A stretch of 64,000 nt of DNA from JABCYV01 sp035512155 (lineage in GTDB: Bacteria > Acidobacteriota > Terriglobia > Terriglobales > Acidobacteriaceae): the NCBI GenBank assembly GCA_035512155.1, contig DATKEN010000074.1:47225-111224 (forward strand), written 5' to 3'. A program made the position numbers and the translations under genes. Below the pieces are notes generated by a model. It was not told the DNA's origin and searched no databases. It was given only the letters and a program-made list of their open reading frames with translations. Positions 9,071 to 17,459 of the stretch are shown in pieces. How positions within the stretch are numbered: position 1 is the first letter of the stretch; each line of letters opens with the position of its first letter.

Positions 9071-10207
9071 ATGGCAGCACCGGGAACCGCACCTATCCAG
9101 GTAACGCTTGAAGCTGGCTCCGGCTCGGGCCCAATTGCTACCCACACTCTGCTGGCGGCGATGTTGCGCGCTACAGATCACGTCAGCGACTTGATTTTCT
9201 CGCCCGGACGCCCGCCACAAGTGGAAGTCTATGGACAATTGATTCAGGTGCAAGCCTCCGGACTGCGCTCGTTGACCGCCGACGATACTCGTCGCATTGC
9301 TTCCGACTTGATTGGGAATAATAAACAGGCACTCACGGTGCTGCGCGAGCAAGGATCCTGTGATATTTCCTTTGGTTTGCCCGGACTGGCTCGGTTTCGC
9401 GTGAACGTTTTCATTCAGCGCGGCAGCTGCGCCGTGGTGATGCGTGTGATTCCAACCGTTATCCCGCAATATTCGTCTCTGGGTCTGCCGCCGCAAATGG
9501 GAGAAGTGGGGAGCCTTCGCGATGGCATCGTACTGGTGACTGGCCCGCGGGGATCGGGGAAGTCGTTTACCCTGGCTACCCTACTCGACCGCATCAACGA
9601 ACAGCAGACCTGCCATATCATCACCATCGAAGACCCGATCGAATTTCTGCACAATCACAAGCGCTCTACGATTCATCAGCGAGAGCTGCATAGCGACACC
9701 CCGAACTTCGCGCTGGCTCTTCGAGCAGCGTTACGGCAGGCGCCCAAGGTGATTCTGGTGGGCGAGATGCGGGACCGCGAGACTATGGAGATGGTCCTGG
9801 AAGCGGCCGAGACTGGACATCTGATCCTCTCCAGTCTCAACACGGTGGATGCGGCCAAGACCGTGGAACGTATTGTGGCAGCATTTTCGGTTCCCGAGCA
9901 GTCGTCGATTCGCAGCCGCCTGGCGAAAAGCCTGCGTTACATAATCTCTCAGCGACTCATTCCGCGCCGGGACGGTGGCCGGGTGGCTGCTCTCGAAGTC
10001 TGCAAAGCAACGGCACGCACGACGCAATGCATTGAATGCGAGGACCACTCAGGCCTGCTCCAGGCGGTGAAGAACGGCGCTTCCGATGGCATGCAGCACT
10101 TCGACGGCGAACTCGAGAAGCTGGCACGCGCCGGAATCGTCGATAAAGACACGGCGCTGGCGTACGCGACCGACGCACCCGGACTCCAGAAAGCGCTGGA
10201 AGTTTAG
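9071..10207 (+). CDS. PilT-like type IV pilus ATPase with an altered His box
   Basis: The protein resembles the PilT/PilU retraction ATPases of type IV pili. Walker A is GPRGSGKS near residue 159. The Asp box is TIEDPIEF, and Walker B is in KVILVGEMRD, close to the PilT consensus. The His box, normally LHT in PilT, reads LNT here (ILSSLNTVDAAKTVERI), so the conserved His is Asn. The C-terminal SQRLIPR motif and linker are kept. The length of 378 residues is normal. ATG 9071 is the clear start. No other pilus gene is nearby, so it may be an orphan paralogue. Confidence 0.85.
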   Translation: MAAPGTAPIQVTLEAGSGSGPIATHTLLAAMLRATDHVSDLIFSPGRPPQVEVYGQLIQVQASGLRSLTADDTRRIASDLIGNNKQALTVLREQGSCDISFGLPGLARFRVNVFIQRGSCAVVMRVIPTVIPQYSSLGLPPQMGEVGSLRDGIVLVTGPRGSGKSFTLATLLDRINEQQTCHIITIEDPIEFLHNHKRSTIHQRELHSDTPNFALALRAALRQAPKVILVGEMRDRETMEMVLEAAETGHLILSSLNTVDAAKTVERIVAAFSVPEQSSIRSRLAKSLRYIISQRLIPRRDGGRVAALEVCKATARTTQCIECEDHSGLLQAVKNGASDGMQHFDGELEKLARAGIVDKDTALAYATDAPGLQKALEV

Positions 10208-10242
10208 TTCCTCCCCATCCCGGCTGTCGTATCATCGGCTGC

Positions 10243-11568
10243 ATGGCTGCTCTCCCCGAACCCTCGTCAATTTTGACATTCGCAGAAGCGCGCCACCTGG
10301 TGGAGGAGCACGCTGCGCGCCTGCGCCCGCGGGGCAAAGAACTCGTCGACCTGCTTGAGAGTGCCGGACTGGTCCTGGCTGAGCCAGTAGCTGCCGACCG
10401 CAATTTTCCCCCCTTCCCGCGAGCCACGCGCGACGGCTATGCAGTGCGGGCCGCCGACCTGGCTCAGATCCCCGCCATACTTGAGGTCGTCGGAGAGATC
10501 AAAGCCGGAGCGTCTCCCGAAGCTGCCATCAGGCTGGAACCGGGCCAGAGCGCGGCTATCATGACCGGCGCGCCTGCACCACCCGGGGCCGATGCCGTAG
10601 TGATGGTGGAATACACATCGCGCCACGGCAGCCGAGTCGAGATCACAAAAGGAATCTCTGCCGGAGACAACATCGTACCCATTGGCTCGGAGGCCAAGCG
10701 CGGCGACCGCCTGCTTTCTCCAGGGGTGCGCTTGGACCATGCGGCTATTGCGGTGGCTGCTTCGGCGGGAAGAAGTCATTTGCTGATTTACCGCAAACCG
10801 CAAATCGCCGTGCTGGCCACGGGCGATGAGATTGTAGATATTGAGGTCCTGCCCGGTCCTAACCAGATCCGCAATTCCAACAGCTATTCGCTAGCGGCAC
10901 AAATCCAGGCTGCGGGCGGAGAAGCGGTCTTGTTGCCGATCGCTCCCGATGAACCCGGGCGTCTGCGCGAGTTGATCGGCGATGGCTTCGAGTCCGACCT
11001 ACTACTGCTGACGGGTGGCGTTTCCATGGGAAAATACGACCTCGTCGAGCAAGTGCTGGCTGATTTCCAGGCCGAGTTTTTCTTTACCGGCGCGCAAATC
11101 CAGCCCGGCCGTCCAGTCGTATTCGGGCGCGTCCCATCTAGCTCGGGCGCTCCGGCCCGCGAAGGCGAAGGGCACGGCTTCAGCCGCGCGGATCAGAAGG
11201 CGGACGGGGGCGCGTTAGCCGCTGCTGGGCATACCTATTTCTGTGGTCTACCGGGGAATCCGGTTTCCACCATGGTCACCTTCGAATTCTTTGCCAGGCC
11301 GATTCTGGAAGCCTTGGCCGGGATGACACCGAGGAAACTGATCTTCCTGCACGCGAAGCTTAAATCCGAAATCAAGACCAAGCCTGGGCTGAAACGATTC
11401 CTGCCCGCAGTCCTGTCGGGAGAATTTGAGCAGGCAGAAGTAGAACTCGTCCGCTGGCAGGGTTCTGGTGATATTGCAGCGACAGCGCGGGCGAACTGCT
11501 ACATCGTGATTCCTCCGGACCGCGAAAAGATTCCCGCGGGCGAATGGGTTCCCTTGCTGTTGCGATAA
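10243..11568 (+). CDS. moeA: Molybdopterin molybdenumtransferase MoeA
   Basis: It inserts molybdate into adenylylated molybdopterin, the last step of Mo-cofactor synthesis. Typical MoeA segments are FPPFPRATRDGYAVR, IMTGAPAPPGADAVVMVE, LATGDEI, RNSNSY, LTGGVSMGKYD and GLPGNPVSTMV. The C-terminal domain is complete and the total is 441 residues. Between FGRVPSSSG and GHTYFCGLPGNPVS lies an extra stretch containing EGHGFSRA, encoded by a dispersed repeat copy (about 11164-11190). The gene starts 35 bp after the PilT-like gene and is convergent with the winged-helix gene. Confidence 0.93.
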   Translation: MAALPEPSSILTFAEARHLVEEHAARLRPRGKELVDLLESAGLVLAEPVAADRNFPPFPRATRDGYAVRAADLAQIPAILEVVGEIKAGASPEAAIRLEPGQSAAIMTGAPAPPGADAVVMVEYTSRHGSRVEITKGISAGDNIVPIGSEAKRGDRLLSPGVRLDHAAIAVAASAGRSHLLIYRKPQIAVLATGDEIVDIEVLPGPNQIRNSNSYSLAAQIQAAGGEAVLLPIAPDEPGRLRELIGDGFESDLLLLTGGVSMGKYDLVEQVLADFQAEFFFTGAQIQPGRPVVFGRVPSSSGAPAREGEGHGFSRADQKADGGALAAAGHTYFCGLPGNPVSTMVTFEFFARPILEALAGMTPRKLIFLHAKLKSEIKTKPGLKRFLPAVLSGEFEQAEVELVRWQGSGDIAATARANCYIVIPPDREKIPAGEWVPLLLR

Positions 11569-11653
11569 ATTGCTGATTTAGACGCAGAGCTGTTCGAGTC
11601 CCGCAAAAGCCGTGAACTTCTTTTCCCAACCGGTGTAGGGCAGCGAAGTTCTT

Positions 11654-13855
11654 TTAAGGAAGCTGCCAGTCGAGCGCATAGACTTCCTCGGTACTCTCAT
11701 CGCGCAGGAACAGTGGGGAACCGTCCGGGGTCAGACCATTCCACCAGAAGAAATCCGCCTGCACCCGCCGTGCATCAATGTCGGCGACGCGCTCCCGCCT
11801 GCGATCTGAAACTCGCATCCGAAAAAACGCCGGATCCTTTACATCGAACGATTGAAAGTAGAGATAGATTCCATCTCGCGACCATGCTGGGCAGCCTTCC
11901 GACAAGGGAACGGGTTCCATCCACTTCCGACTGGCGGCCTCGAAGAGCATCAGCTTTTGGCCGTCAGCCGTGGTCGCGGAGATGTAACGGCCATCAGGAG
12001 ACCAGCGGGGACAGTACAGCCCTTCTGAGCCGGGCAGCGACGAAATCTGACGGGTCTTAAGATCAAGCAAATGGATGGCGGTGGCGGTGGCATCACCAGA
12101 GATCTCATCCGGCAGACCGCCGAACACCATCGAATTCCCGTCGGGTGACCAGTCCGGGGCGGCCTGGATATCGTCTCCAGCCGTTGCTTCCTGTGGGCTC
12201 ACTCCTCCTTCGAATGGGACGAGATAGATTTTCCATCCCCGACCAGGCTCTCGGCCCATGAAGGCAATCCGCTTGCTGTCAGGCGACCAGCGCGGCAACA
12301 TTGCTTCCATCGGAGGGAAGGTCAATTGCAGCCGTTGACTGCCGTCCGTTTTGCTCCGCCACAGCGTCCCCTCGGGATATGCAACATAGCTGACCCAATC
12401 GCCATCTCCAGAAAAGGCCAGCCCGTTCGCCGAAATTCCGTCCAGATAACGTACAAACTGACGCGACTCTGCGTCATATCGCACTAATTCGCCGTGGAGC
12501 TTCGAGCCCAGAGCAAAGAGCCTTTTGCCATCTTTACTGGGAAGCGGAAGCGACAAACTCATGGGTCCGGCGGTCAACTGCGCCGGTTCGCCCCTGGTTT
12601 TAGACCACCAAGCTTCTTTCTCGCGAATCGCCCAAATATCGATCCTGCCGTCACGGGTGGATTGAAAAACAAAGTACTTTCCATCCGGAGTCCAATTGCC
12701 ACAACACTCTGAAGAATGGTTACTCCAGCCTGGCAGGAGAGGGTGCAAGTTAGTGCCATCCCCCGAAACTTCCCAGAGCGAACTGGTCCCTCTCGTCGGA
12801 TCGTGCTGGCTGAAACGAAGCACACTTCTGTTGGGGGACCATCGCGGCCAGACCGGCAATCCTGCCACGCTCACCAGCTTCCGGGCCTCGGTACCATCGC
12901 TTTTCGCAACGAACAGATCGTGGCCATGGGTATAGACGATCTGACCGTCGGCGGACCAGGTTGCGTCTTGAGTCACATCGCCAATTCGACGCGGTGAGCC
13001 TCCCAGCACCGGAACCACCCAGAGCGGCACTTGGAGTTCATTCGCTAACCACGTGTACACCAGCAAGTGGGATCCGTCGGGAGAGACACCGAGCACGCCC
13101 ACGTTAGAAAAGGATGTGGGAACCAGCGCGGTCTCTCCGCCCGCAACTGACACCTGGCCGATAACGACATTGCCACCACTGCCCCTTTCTTCCGTGAAGT
13201 AGAGACGGGCGCCATCCGTGACGAGTGGCGGCCCGATCGACCCGACCGACAATGCGCTGGCCTTATCTGCATGATCATTTGTGATCTGGGTGTAGTTAAG
13301 CACTCTCGGTGGCGGCAGTGGAGAAACCGACCGTAGCGCCAGCAGCGCGCCTGCTATCGCCACAAGGATCACCACTAGAAGGGTTGCAATTGACCGCAGC
13401 CGTCGCGTCGCGTCCTTGCTTCCGGCTTCGCCAGATCGGCTCGGCTCGGTGGGGGGCTTCGCCGTCGGCTCCACAGGAATCTCCGACGCAAGTGGCCGAC
13501 CGTCGACTGGCGCAATGAATCGGTATCCACGACGATGCAGGGTTTCAATGAACCGAGGATTCTCGGGTTGGTCGCCCAGCGCCTCACGCAGTTTCTTGAT
13601 TGCGCTGTTCAGACTGTGATCGAAGTCAACGAATGTATCCGCCGGCCAAAGCCTTCGCTGCACTTCTTCCCGGGTCACCATCTCTCCCGGCCGCTCCAAC
13701 AGCATGGCCAGTACCTGGAAAGGCTGGTCCTGGAGCTTGATCCGAAGGCCGCTTTTGCGTAGTTCCCCTTCCTGGAGATCAACTTCAAAAACTCCAAAGC
13801 GGATGACACGCGGAATTTGAGAGAGCGGCATTGCTGATCGGGACGAGTCTACCAT
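11654..13855 (-). CDS. OmpR/PhoB-type winged-helix protein with membrane anchor and TolB-like propeller
   Basis: Residues ~15-115 form a trans_reg_C winged helix (FEVDLQEGELRKSG, LVTREE-like MVTREEVQRRLW, SLNSAIKKLREALGD, IETLHRRGYRFIAPV). One membrane helix follows at ~155-177 (LLVVILVAIAGALLALR). The rest is a periplasmic WD40/TolB-like propeller with repeated DG and RWSPD words. The build is CadC-like: cytoplasmic DNA binding with an extracytoplasmic sensor domain. The target is unknown. Divergent genes and a TCTAAC direct repeat upstream suggest self-control. The start at 13855 is supported by conserved sequence beginning soon after. Confidence 0.85.
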   Translation of the reverse strand: MVDSSRSAMPLSQIPRVIRFGVFEVDLQEGELRKSGLRIKLQDQPFQVLAMLLERPGEMVTREEVQRRLWPADTFVDFDHSLNSAIKKLREALGDQPENPRFIETLHRRGYRFIAPVDGRPLASEIPVEPTAKPPTEPSRSGEAGSKDATRRLRSIATLLVVILVAIAGALLALRSVSPLPPPRVLNYTQITNDHADKASALSVGSIGPPLVTDGARLYFTEERGSGGNVVIGQVSVAGGETALVPTSFSNVGVLGVSPDGSHLLVYTWLANELQVPLWVVPVLGGSPRRIGDVTQDATWSADGQIVYTHGHDLFVAKSDGTEARKLVSVAGLPVWPRWSPNRSVLRFSQHDPTRGTSSLWEVSGDGTNLHPLLPGWSNHSSECCGNWTPDGKYFVFQSTRDGRIDIWAIREKEAWWSKTRGEPAQLTAGPMSLSLPLPSKDGKRLFALGSKLHGELVRYDAESRQFVRYLDGISANGLAFSGDGDWVSYVAYPEGTLWRSKTDGSQRLQLTFPPMEAMLPRWSPDSKRIAFMGREPGRGWKIYLVPFEGGVSPQEATAGDDIQAAPDWSPDGNSMVFGGLPDEISGDATATAIHLLDLKTRQISSLPGSEGLYCPRWSPDGRYISATTADGQKLMLFEAASRKWMEPVPLSEGCPAWSRDGIYLYFQSFDVKDPAFFRMRVSDRRRERVADIDARRVQADFFWWNGLTPDGSPLFLRDESTEEVYALDWQLP

Positions 13856-13883
13856 TGCCTAGTTTTTTTAGCGTAGGCCTCCT

Positions 13884-13899
13884 CTAACGATTTTCTAAC
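13884..13899. promoter_or_regulatory. Direct repeat CTAAC at 11-bp spacing in a divergent promoter region
   Basis: CTAAC occurs at 13884-13888 and 13895-13899, each preceded by T and spaced one helical turn apart. It lies 29-44 bp upstream of the winged-helix gene start. OmpR/PhoB-type domains bind such head-to-tail repeats, so this is a candidate operator. It is an inference from spacing and position only. Confidence 0.35.
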
Positions 13900-14034
13900 A
13901 TAAGTACCCTCTTATCAGCATATTAACTGGCTACAACTCAATCACTCTTAGATCACTTACGGTGCATTGCAATGCCCTGGTGAGTATGGGATTTTTGCCC
14001 CGAAATCAGCGGTTTCAACCGCGAGGAGAACGAT

Positions 14035-14451
14035 ATGAAGAAACAACAGTGGCAAGTCCTGGTATTTCTTACGCTGCTTCTGGCAGGTGCATCAGTAGTT
14101 GGTGAAACCAACCGTGGAGACCTGAACGTGAACATCCCGTTCGCGTTCGTCGTGGGGAACCAAACGCTTCCCCCTGGACACTATGTGGTCACGCGCTTTA
14201 ATGACAGTACGCTTCGCTTCTACAACTCCCAGAGACAGGGCGCGTTTGTGCCAACGCACAGCGTGGAGGGTAAGGCACCGGAAAGCGCCGGGAAGATGAT
14301 TTTCCATCGCTACGGGAACACTTATTTTCTTTTTGAGGTGTGGTCTCCCGCAAAAGGCACTGGACGACAAGTTTTTACATCGTGGGCTGAAGAAGAGTTA
14401 GCCCGCCAGGGAACCGAGAAGCAGGTTGCAGTCCTACGAATAGCGCAATAG
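14035..14451 (+). CDS. Small secreted protein of unknown function
   Basis: A signal peptide covers about 22 residues (VLVFLTLLLAGASVVG). The mature part begins with LNVNIPFAFVVGNQTLPPGHYVV and is probably all-beta. I recognise the pattern of an N-terminal 'NIPFAFxVGNxTLPPGxY' segment from unnamed secreted proteins common in Acidobacteriota, but no function is known to me. It has a strong ribosome-binding site (GAGGAGAACGAT before ATG). It lies 84 bp before the moaC start at 14551. Confidence 0.75.
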   Translation: MKKQQWQVLVFLTLLLAGASVVGETNRGDLNVNIPFAFVVGNQTLPPGHYVVTRFNDSTLRFYNSQRQGAFVPTHSVEGKAPESAGKMIFHRYGNTYFLFEVWSPAKGTGRQVFTSWAEEELARQGTEKQVAVLRIAQ

Positions 14452-14550
14452 CCGAATGGCGCCCGAGGAGAGATATCGCGTAGAGGCGCGGAGCAGGAGC
14501 CGCACCTCACGGCTAAGCGCAGCTCGATCAATGTAAGATAAGGTTTCCAG

Positions 14551-15030
14551 ATGACTCGGAAGCTTTCTCACTATGACCGCGCCGGACGCGCCAGAATGGT
14601 GGACGTTTCCGCCAAGGCAGCGACCAAACGCGAAGCCGAGGCGAGCGCCTTCGTCGTATTGAGGCCTGCCGTGCTGAAAGCGCTGCCCAGAAATCCCAAG
14701 GGCGACCCGCTTGAAGTGGCGCGGCTGGCGGGGATTATGGCTGCCAAACGAACTGCCGATCTGATTCCCATGTGCCATCCGCTGCCGCTTTCGCACGTTG
14801 CTGTCGAAATGCGGCTGTGCGAGAATGGCGTCGCTATTACCTCAAAAGTTGCGACCACAGCGGTAACCGGAGTGGAGATGGAAGCGCTGGTGGCGGCCAG
14901 CGTGGCCGCGCTGACCGTGTACGATATGTGCAAAGCTCTGGATAAGAGCATCGAAATCCGCGAAATCATGCTGGAGCGCAAGTCCGGAGGAAAGAGCGGT
15001 GATTATGCGCGCGCTCGCAGGAAGTCATAG
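14551..15030 (+). CDS. moaC: Cyclic pyranopterin monophosphate synthase MoaC
   Basis: With MoaA it converts GTP to cyclic pyranopterin monophosphate, the first step of Mo-cofactor synthesis. The family signature is clear: MVDVSAKAATKREA, LIPMCHPLPLSHV with the metal/substrate-binding CHPL, TGVEMEALVAASVAALTVYDMCKALDK and IREIMLERKSGGKSG. The length of 159 residues is normal. The stop codon is 5 bp before the response-regulator ATG, so the next two genes are in the same operon. Confidence 0.96.
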   Translation: MTRKLSHYDRAGRARMVDVSAKAATKREAEASAFVVLRPAVLKALPRNPKGDPLEVARLAGIMAAKRTADLIPMCHPLPLSHVAVEMRLCENGVAITSKVATTAVTGVEMEALVAASVAALTVYDMCKALDKSIEIREIMLERKSGGKSGDYARARRKS

Positions 15031-15035
15031 CCTTC

Positions 15036-15803
15036 ATGCTGAATAATGTCAAAGTCCTGCTGGTTGATGACAACCCTATGGTTCTGGGGTTGCTGCGGGG
15101 CGCACTGACGCCGTTGGCTAACGTAACTACCTCAACTGACTCCGCCGACGCGCTGCTCAAGGCGGTCGATGACCCTCCTGATCTGCTGGTCAGCGATTAT
15201 CGTATGCCGGGCATGGACGGCCACCAATTGGTGGAAAAACTCAAGAGCCGTCCCAATACCGCGGGGATTTCGGTGATCCTCTTAGCCAGCAAAGCCGATA
15301 TCAGTGAAAAGCTCACTCACCATGAGCCCATCGATGATTTTGTGGAAAAACCGTTCTTCCTGAAGGAAGCCACGCACCGCATCAAGCGCGTAATCGACAA
15401 AATCGCGCTGGAGAAAATGGCGAAGACAGTGGCGTCGGACGGCGTGCTGCGCGGCAGCCTTTCACAGATGAATGTGATCGATTTGGTACAGTCACTGGAA
15501 ATGGGCCGCAAGAGCTGTGCGCTCACCCTGACCAACAAAGACGAGAAGTGCGAAATGTACGTCAGCGAGGGCCAGGTGACACACGCGGTTTATGGGTCGC
15601 TCGTGGGCGACGCAGCCGTGTTCAAGGTGCTGCGCTGGACGGAAGGCAACTTCCAAATCGATTTCGAGGGTAAGACCTCCGAACAGACCACTCAACTCAA
15701 CACTCAGGGCTTGCTGATGGAAGGCCTGCGCCTGCTCGATGAGTCGGCCAAGCGGGACGGTGACGAAGCGGAGGAGGAAGAAGATGTCCTCCTCGACTCC
15801 TGA
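15036..15803 (+). CDS. Response regulator with receiver domain and C-terminal DUF4388 (PATAN-like) domain
   Basis: The receiver domain spans residues 5-125 (VLLVDDNPMVLGLL; phospho-acceptor Asp in LLVSDYRMPGMDG; Lys in VEKPF). The C-terminal part (LRGSLSQMNVIDLVQSLEMGRKSCALTL, then YVSEGQVTHAVYG) matches DUF4388, a protein-interaction domain linked to gliding or motility and stress signalling. There is no DNA-binding domain. It sits inside the Mo-cofactor operon: 5 bp after moaC, with its last 20 bp overlapping moaB/mog. A kinase partner is not in the window. Confidence 0.9.
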   Translation: MLNNVKVLLVDDNPMVLGLLRGALTPLANVTTSTDSADALLKAVDDPPDLLVSDYRMPGMDGHQLVEKLKSRPNTAGISVILLASKADISEKLTHHEPIDDFVEKPFFLKEATHRIKRVIDKIALEKMAKTVASDGVLRGSLSQMNVIDLVQSLEMGRKSCALTLTNKDEKCEMYVSEGQVTHAVYGSLVGDAAVFKVLRWTEGNFQIDFEGKTSEQTTQLNTQGLLMEGLRLLDESAKRDGDEAEEEEDVLLDS

Positions 15804-16281
15804 GACTCTCACCGCCGCGGTCCTTACGGTCAGTGACTCCTCGTCGCGGGGTGAGCGAGCTGATCTTTCCGGGCCAGCTGTGGCGGAAGCGCTCAAGCAA
15901 CGCAATTTTTCGGTCGTTGCCACCGAGATTGTTCCCGACGAGCAACCCGACATTCAACAAGCGATTCTCCGCCTGGCAAAAGCCGCGCGTTTCGTGGTGA
16001 CGACGGGTGGAACCGGAATCACGAAACGCGATGTCACCCCCGAAGCCACGCGGGCGGTGTGCGATCGTCTGCTCGAGGGCGTGGCTGAGCGCATGCGATC
16101 TGAAGGTGCAAAGACAACTCCGTTCGCGGCCCTCAGCCGGGCTATCTGCGGAACCTGTGGAAAATCCCTAGTTCTGAACCTTCCCGGTAGCCCTCGCGGA
16201 TCGGTCGAAGCACTGCAAGCGGTGATCGATCTCGTGCCGCACGCACTGGATTTGCTGCATGGAAAGACGAAGCATCAGTAA
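15784..16281 (+). CDS. Molybdopterin adenylyltransferase-type protein (MoaB/Mog)
   Basis: It belongs to the MoaB/MogA fold, which adenylylates molybdopterin before MoeA acts. Characteristic motifs are VLTVSDSSSRGERADLSGP, VVTTGGTGITKRDVTPEA and LNLPGSPRGS. ATG 15784, with a GAGGAGGAAGAAG site upstream, overlaps the end of the response-regulator gene and gives 165 residues. An in-frame ATG at 15739 would lie deeper in the upstream gene and is less likely. MoaB and Mog cannot be told apart reliably here. Confidence 0.92.
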   Translation: MSSSTPETLTAAVLTVSDSSSRGERADLSGPAVAEALKQRNFSVVATEIVPDEQPDIQQAILRLAKAARFVVTTGGTGITKRDVTPEATRAVCDRLLEGVAERMRSEGAKTTPFAALSRAICGTCGKSLVLNLPGSPRGSVEALQAVIDLVPHALDLLHGKTKHQ

Positions 16282-16407
16282 GGGTGCTCATGGGCATCGA
16301 TACCGACTGTTCGCAGCTGACGTATTCGTCTCTGACAGCTTCAAACGCTGGCAGCTCCACTAGTGACAGCTGCGCCACTGACTGGTTCACCGCTGCATGG
16401 TTCGCCG

Positions 16408-16470
16408 TGGAAGGGCACGGCTTCAGCCGTGCCACAAAAGGTCCTGCAACGAAGGGCTTTAGCCCCTGAC
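16408..16470. repeat. Dispersed hairpin repeat ('GGGCACGGCTTCAGCC' family)
   Basis: GGCACGGCTTCAGCCGTGCC at 16414-16433 is an inverted repeat, followed by a second short one (GGGCTTTAGCCC). The first part matches the segment inside moeA at about 11164-11190 that encodes EGHGFSRA. Two copies in one window, one intergenic and one genic, indicate a mobile or amplified repeat. Confidence 0.6.
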
Positions 16471-16580
16471 GGAAGTCTGGTCGTCTCTCATTCCGGCTCC
16501 AACCACTGGCTGCGGCGTGGCCGATCACGTCTCCCCAGGTTTTCGCGTAGACTCCTAGTTTTATCTGCGAGATCAGCGTC

Positions 16581-17222
16581 TTGAAAACCATCAAGCACAT
16601 CCTCGCCCGCTATACCGGGTTCCTCTGGGCGTTACTGAAACCACTCGGCGTATGGGGCGTCTTCGCGATCTCCGCTATCGATGCCGCATTTTTAGGCTTA
16701 CCCATAGATGTGGTCGTCGCGACTTATGTCTACCAGGACCGCGCCCGGTTCCTGTTGTATGTGATCATGGCATCGGCTGGGTCGGCCGTGGGCAGCATCG
16801 TCATTTACTTCATAGGGTACAAAGGCGGCGAGGAGTTGTTGCGAAAACGCATTTCGCCAGAGCGATTCGAAAAGTTCCACCAGGCATTCGACAAACATCC
16901 GTTCTGGAGTCTGATGTTCCCGGCGATGCTACCACCGCCCACACCGTTCAAACTCTTCGTTCTGGCGGCAGCGGTTTCCGAGATGCAGTTTGGCCACTTT
17001 CTACTGGCCATTTTCTCCGGACGCTGCGTACGGTTTCTAATTCTTGCAATTCTGACCCTTGAGTTTGGTCCGGGATTCGTGCAAGGAGTGGTTCGGCTTT
17101 TCCATACACACTCCTACTGGATATTGATCGCGGCCGTGGTGGCACTGGCGGCGTGGCTGGTGGCGCGGAGAATGAGAGTGCGGGCAAGGGGGTCAATCGC
17201 GCAGAACGTGGAGAGAAATTAG
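16581..17222 (+). CDS. DedA/VTT-family membrane protein
   Basis: About five hydrophobic segments are visible. The motif set GVWGVFAISAIDAAFLGLPID, ASAGSAVGSIVIYFIGYKGGEELL and the central FPAMLPPPTPFKLFVLAA resembles the VTT/SNARE-associated domain of DedA/YqaA proteins. These are thought to flip or traffic lipids. The start is taken as a TTG at 16581; the upstream region holds a repeat and gives no better choice. It stands alone, after moaB/mog. Length is 213 residues. Confidence 0.8.
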   Translation: MKTIKHILARYTGFLWALLKPLGVWGVFAISAIDAAFLGLPIDVVVATYVYQDRARFLLYVIMASAGSAVGSIVIYFIGYKGGEELLRKRISPERFEKFHQAFDKHPFWSLMFPAMLPPPTPFKLFVLAAAVSEMQFGHFLLAIFSGRCVRFLILAILTLEFGPGFVQGVVRLFHTHSYWILIAAVVALAAWLVARRMRVRARGSIAQNVERN

Positions 17223-17288
17223 AACGTGTCTCGTGGGCAGACGTGGACCGTTACCGGCGGAGTCGCGATGTTTCACCAGAATCCTTAC

Positions 17289-17329
17289 AATGCTTGATTA
17301 GTGGACTAAACACCCTACGGTCAAGCATT
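17289..17329. other. Inverted repeat AATGCTTGA / TCAAGCATT in a non-coding gap
   Basis: Perfect 9-bp arms lie at 17289-17297 and 17321-17329, around a smaller palindrome (TTAGTGGACTAA). It lies 67 bp after the VTT gene and has no T-tract. It could be an operator or an RNA structure. I see nothing else in 17223-17459. Confidence 0.4.
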
Positions 17330-17459
17330 TAGAGCATCGTTTTTTGGCTTCGAATTTTCTTGATCATTCGCGTCGGCTTTAGGGCAAGAATAATCTGGCT
17401 AATGCGGTTCCAAAAGAGCGCGTCCTAGTCCTTGGACCTCTAGTTCTCGGGAGGCCGCC

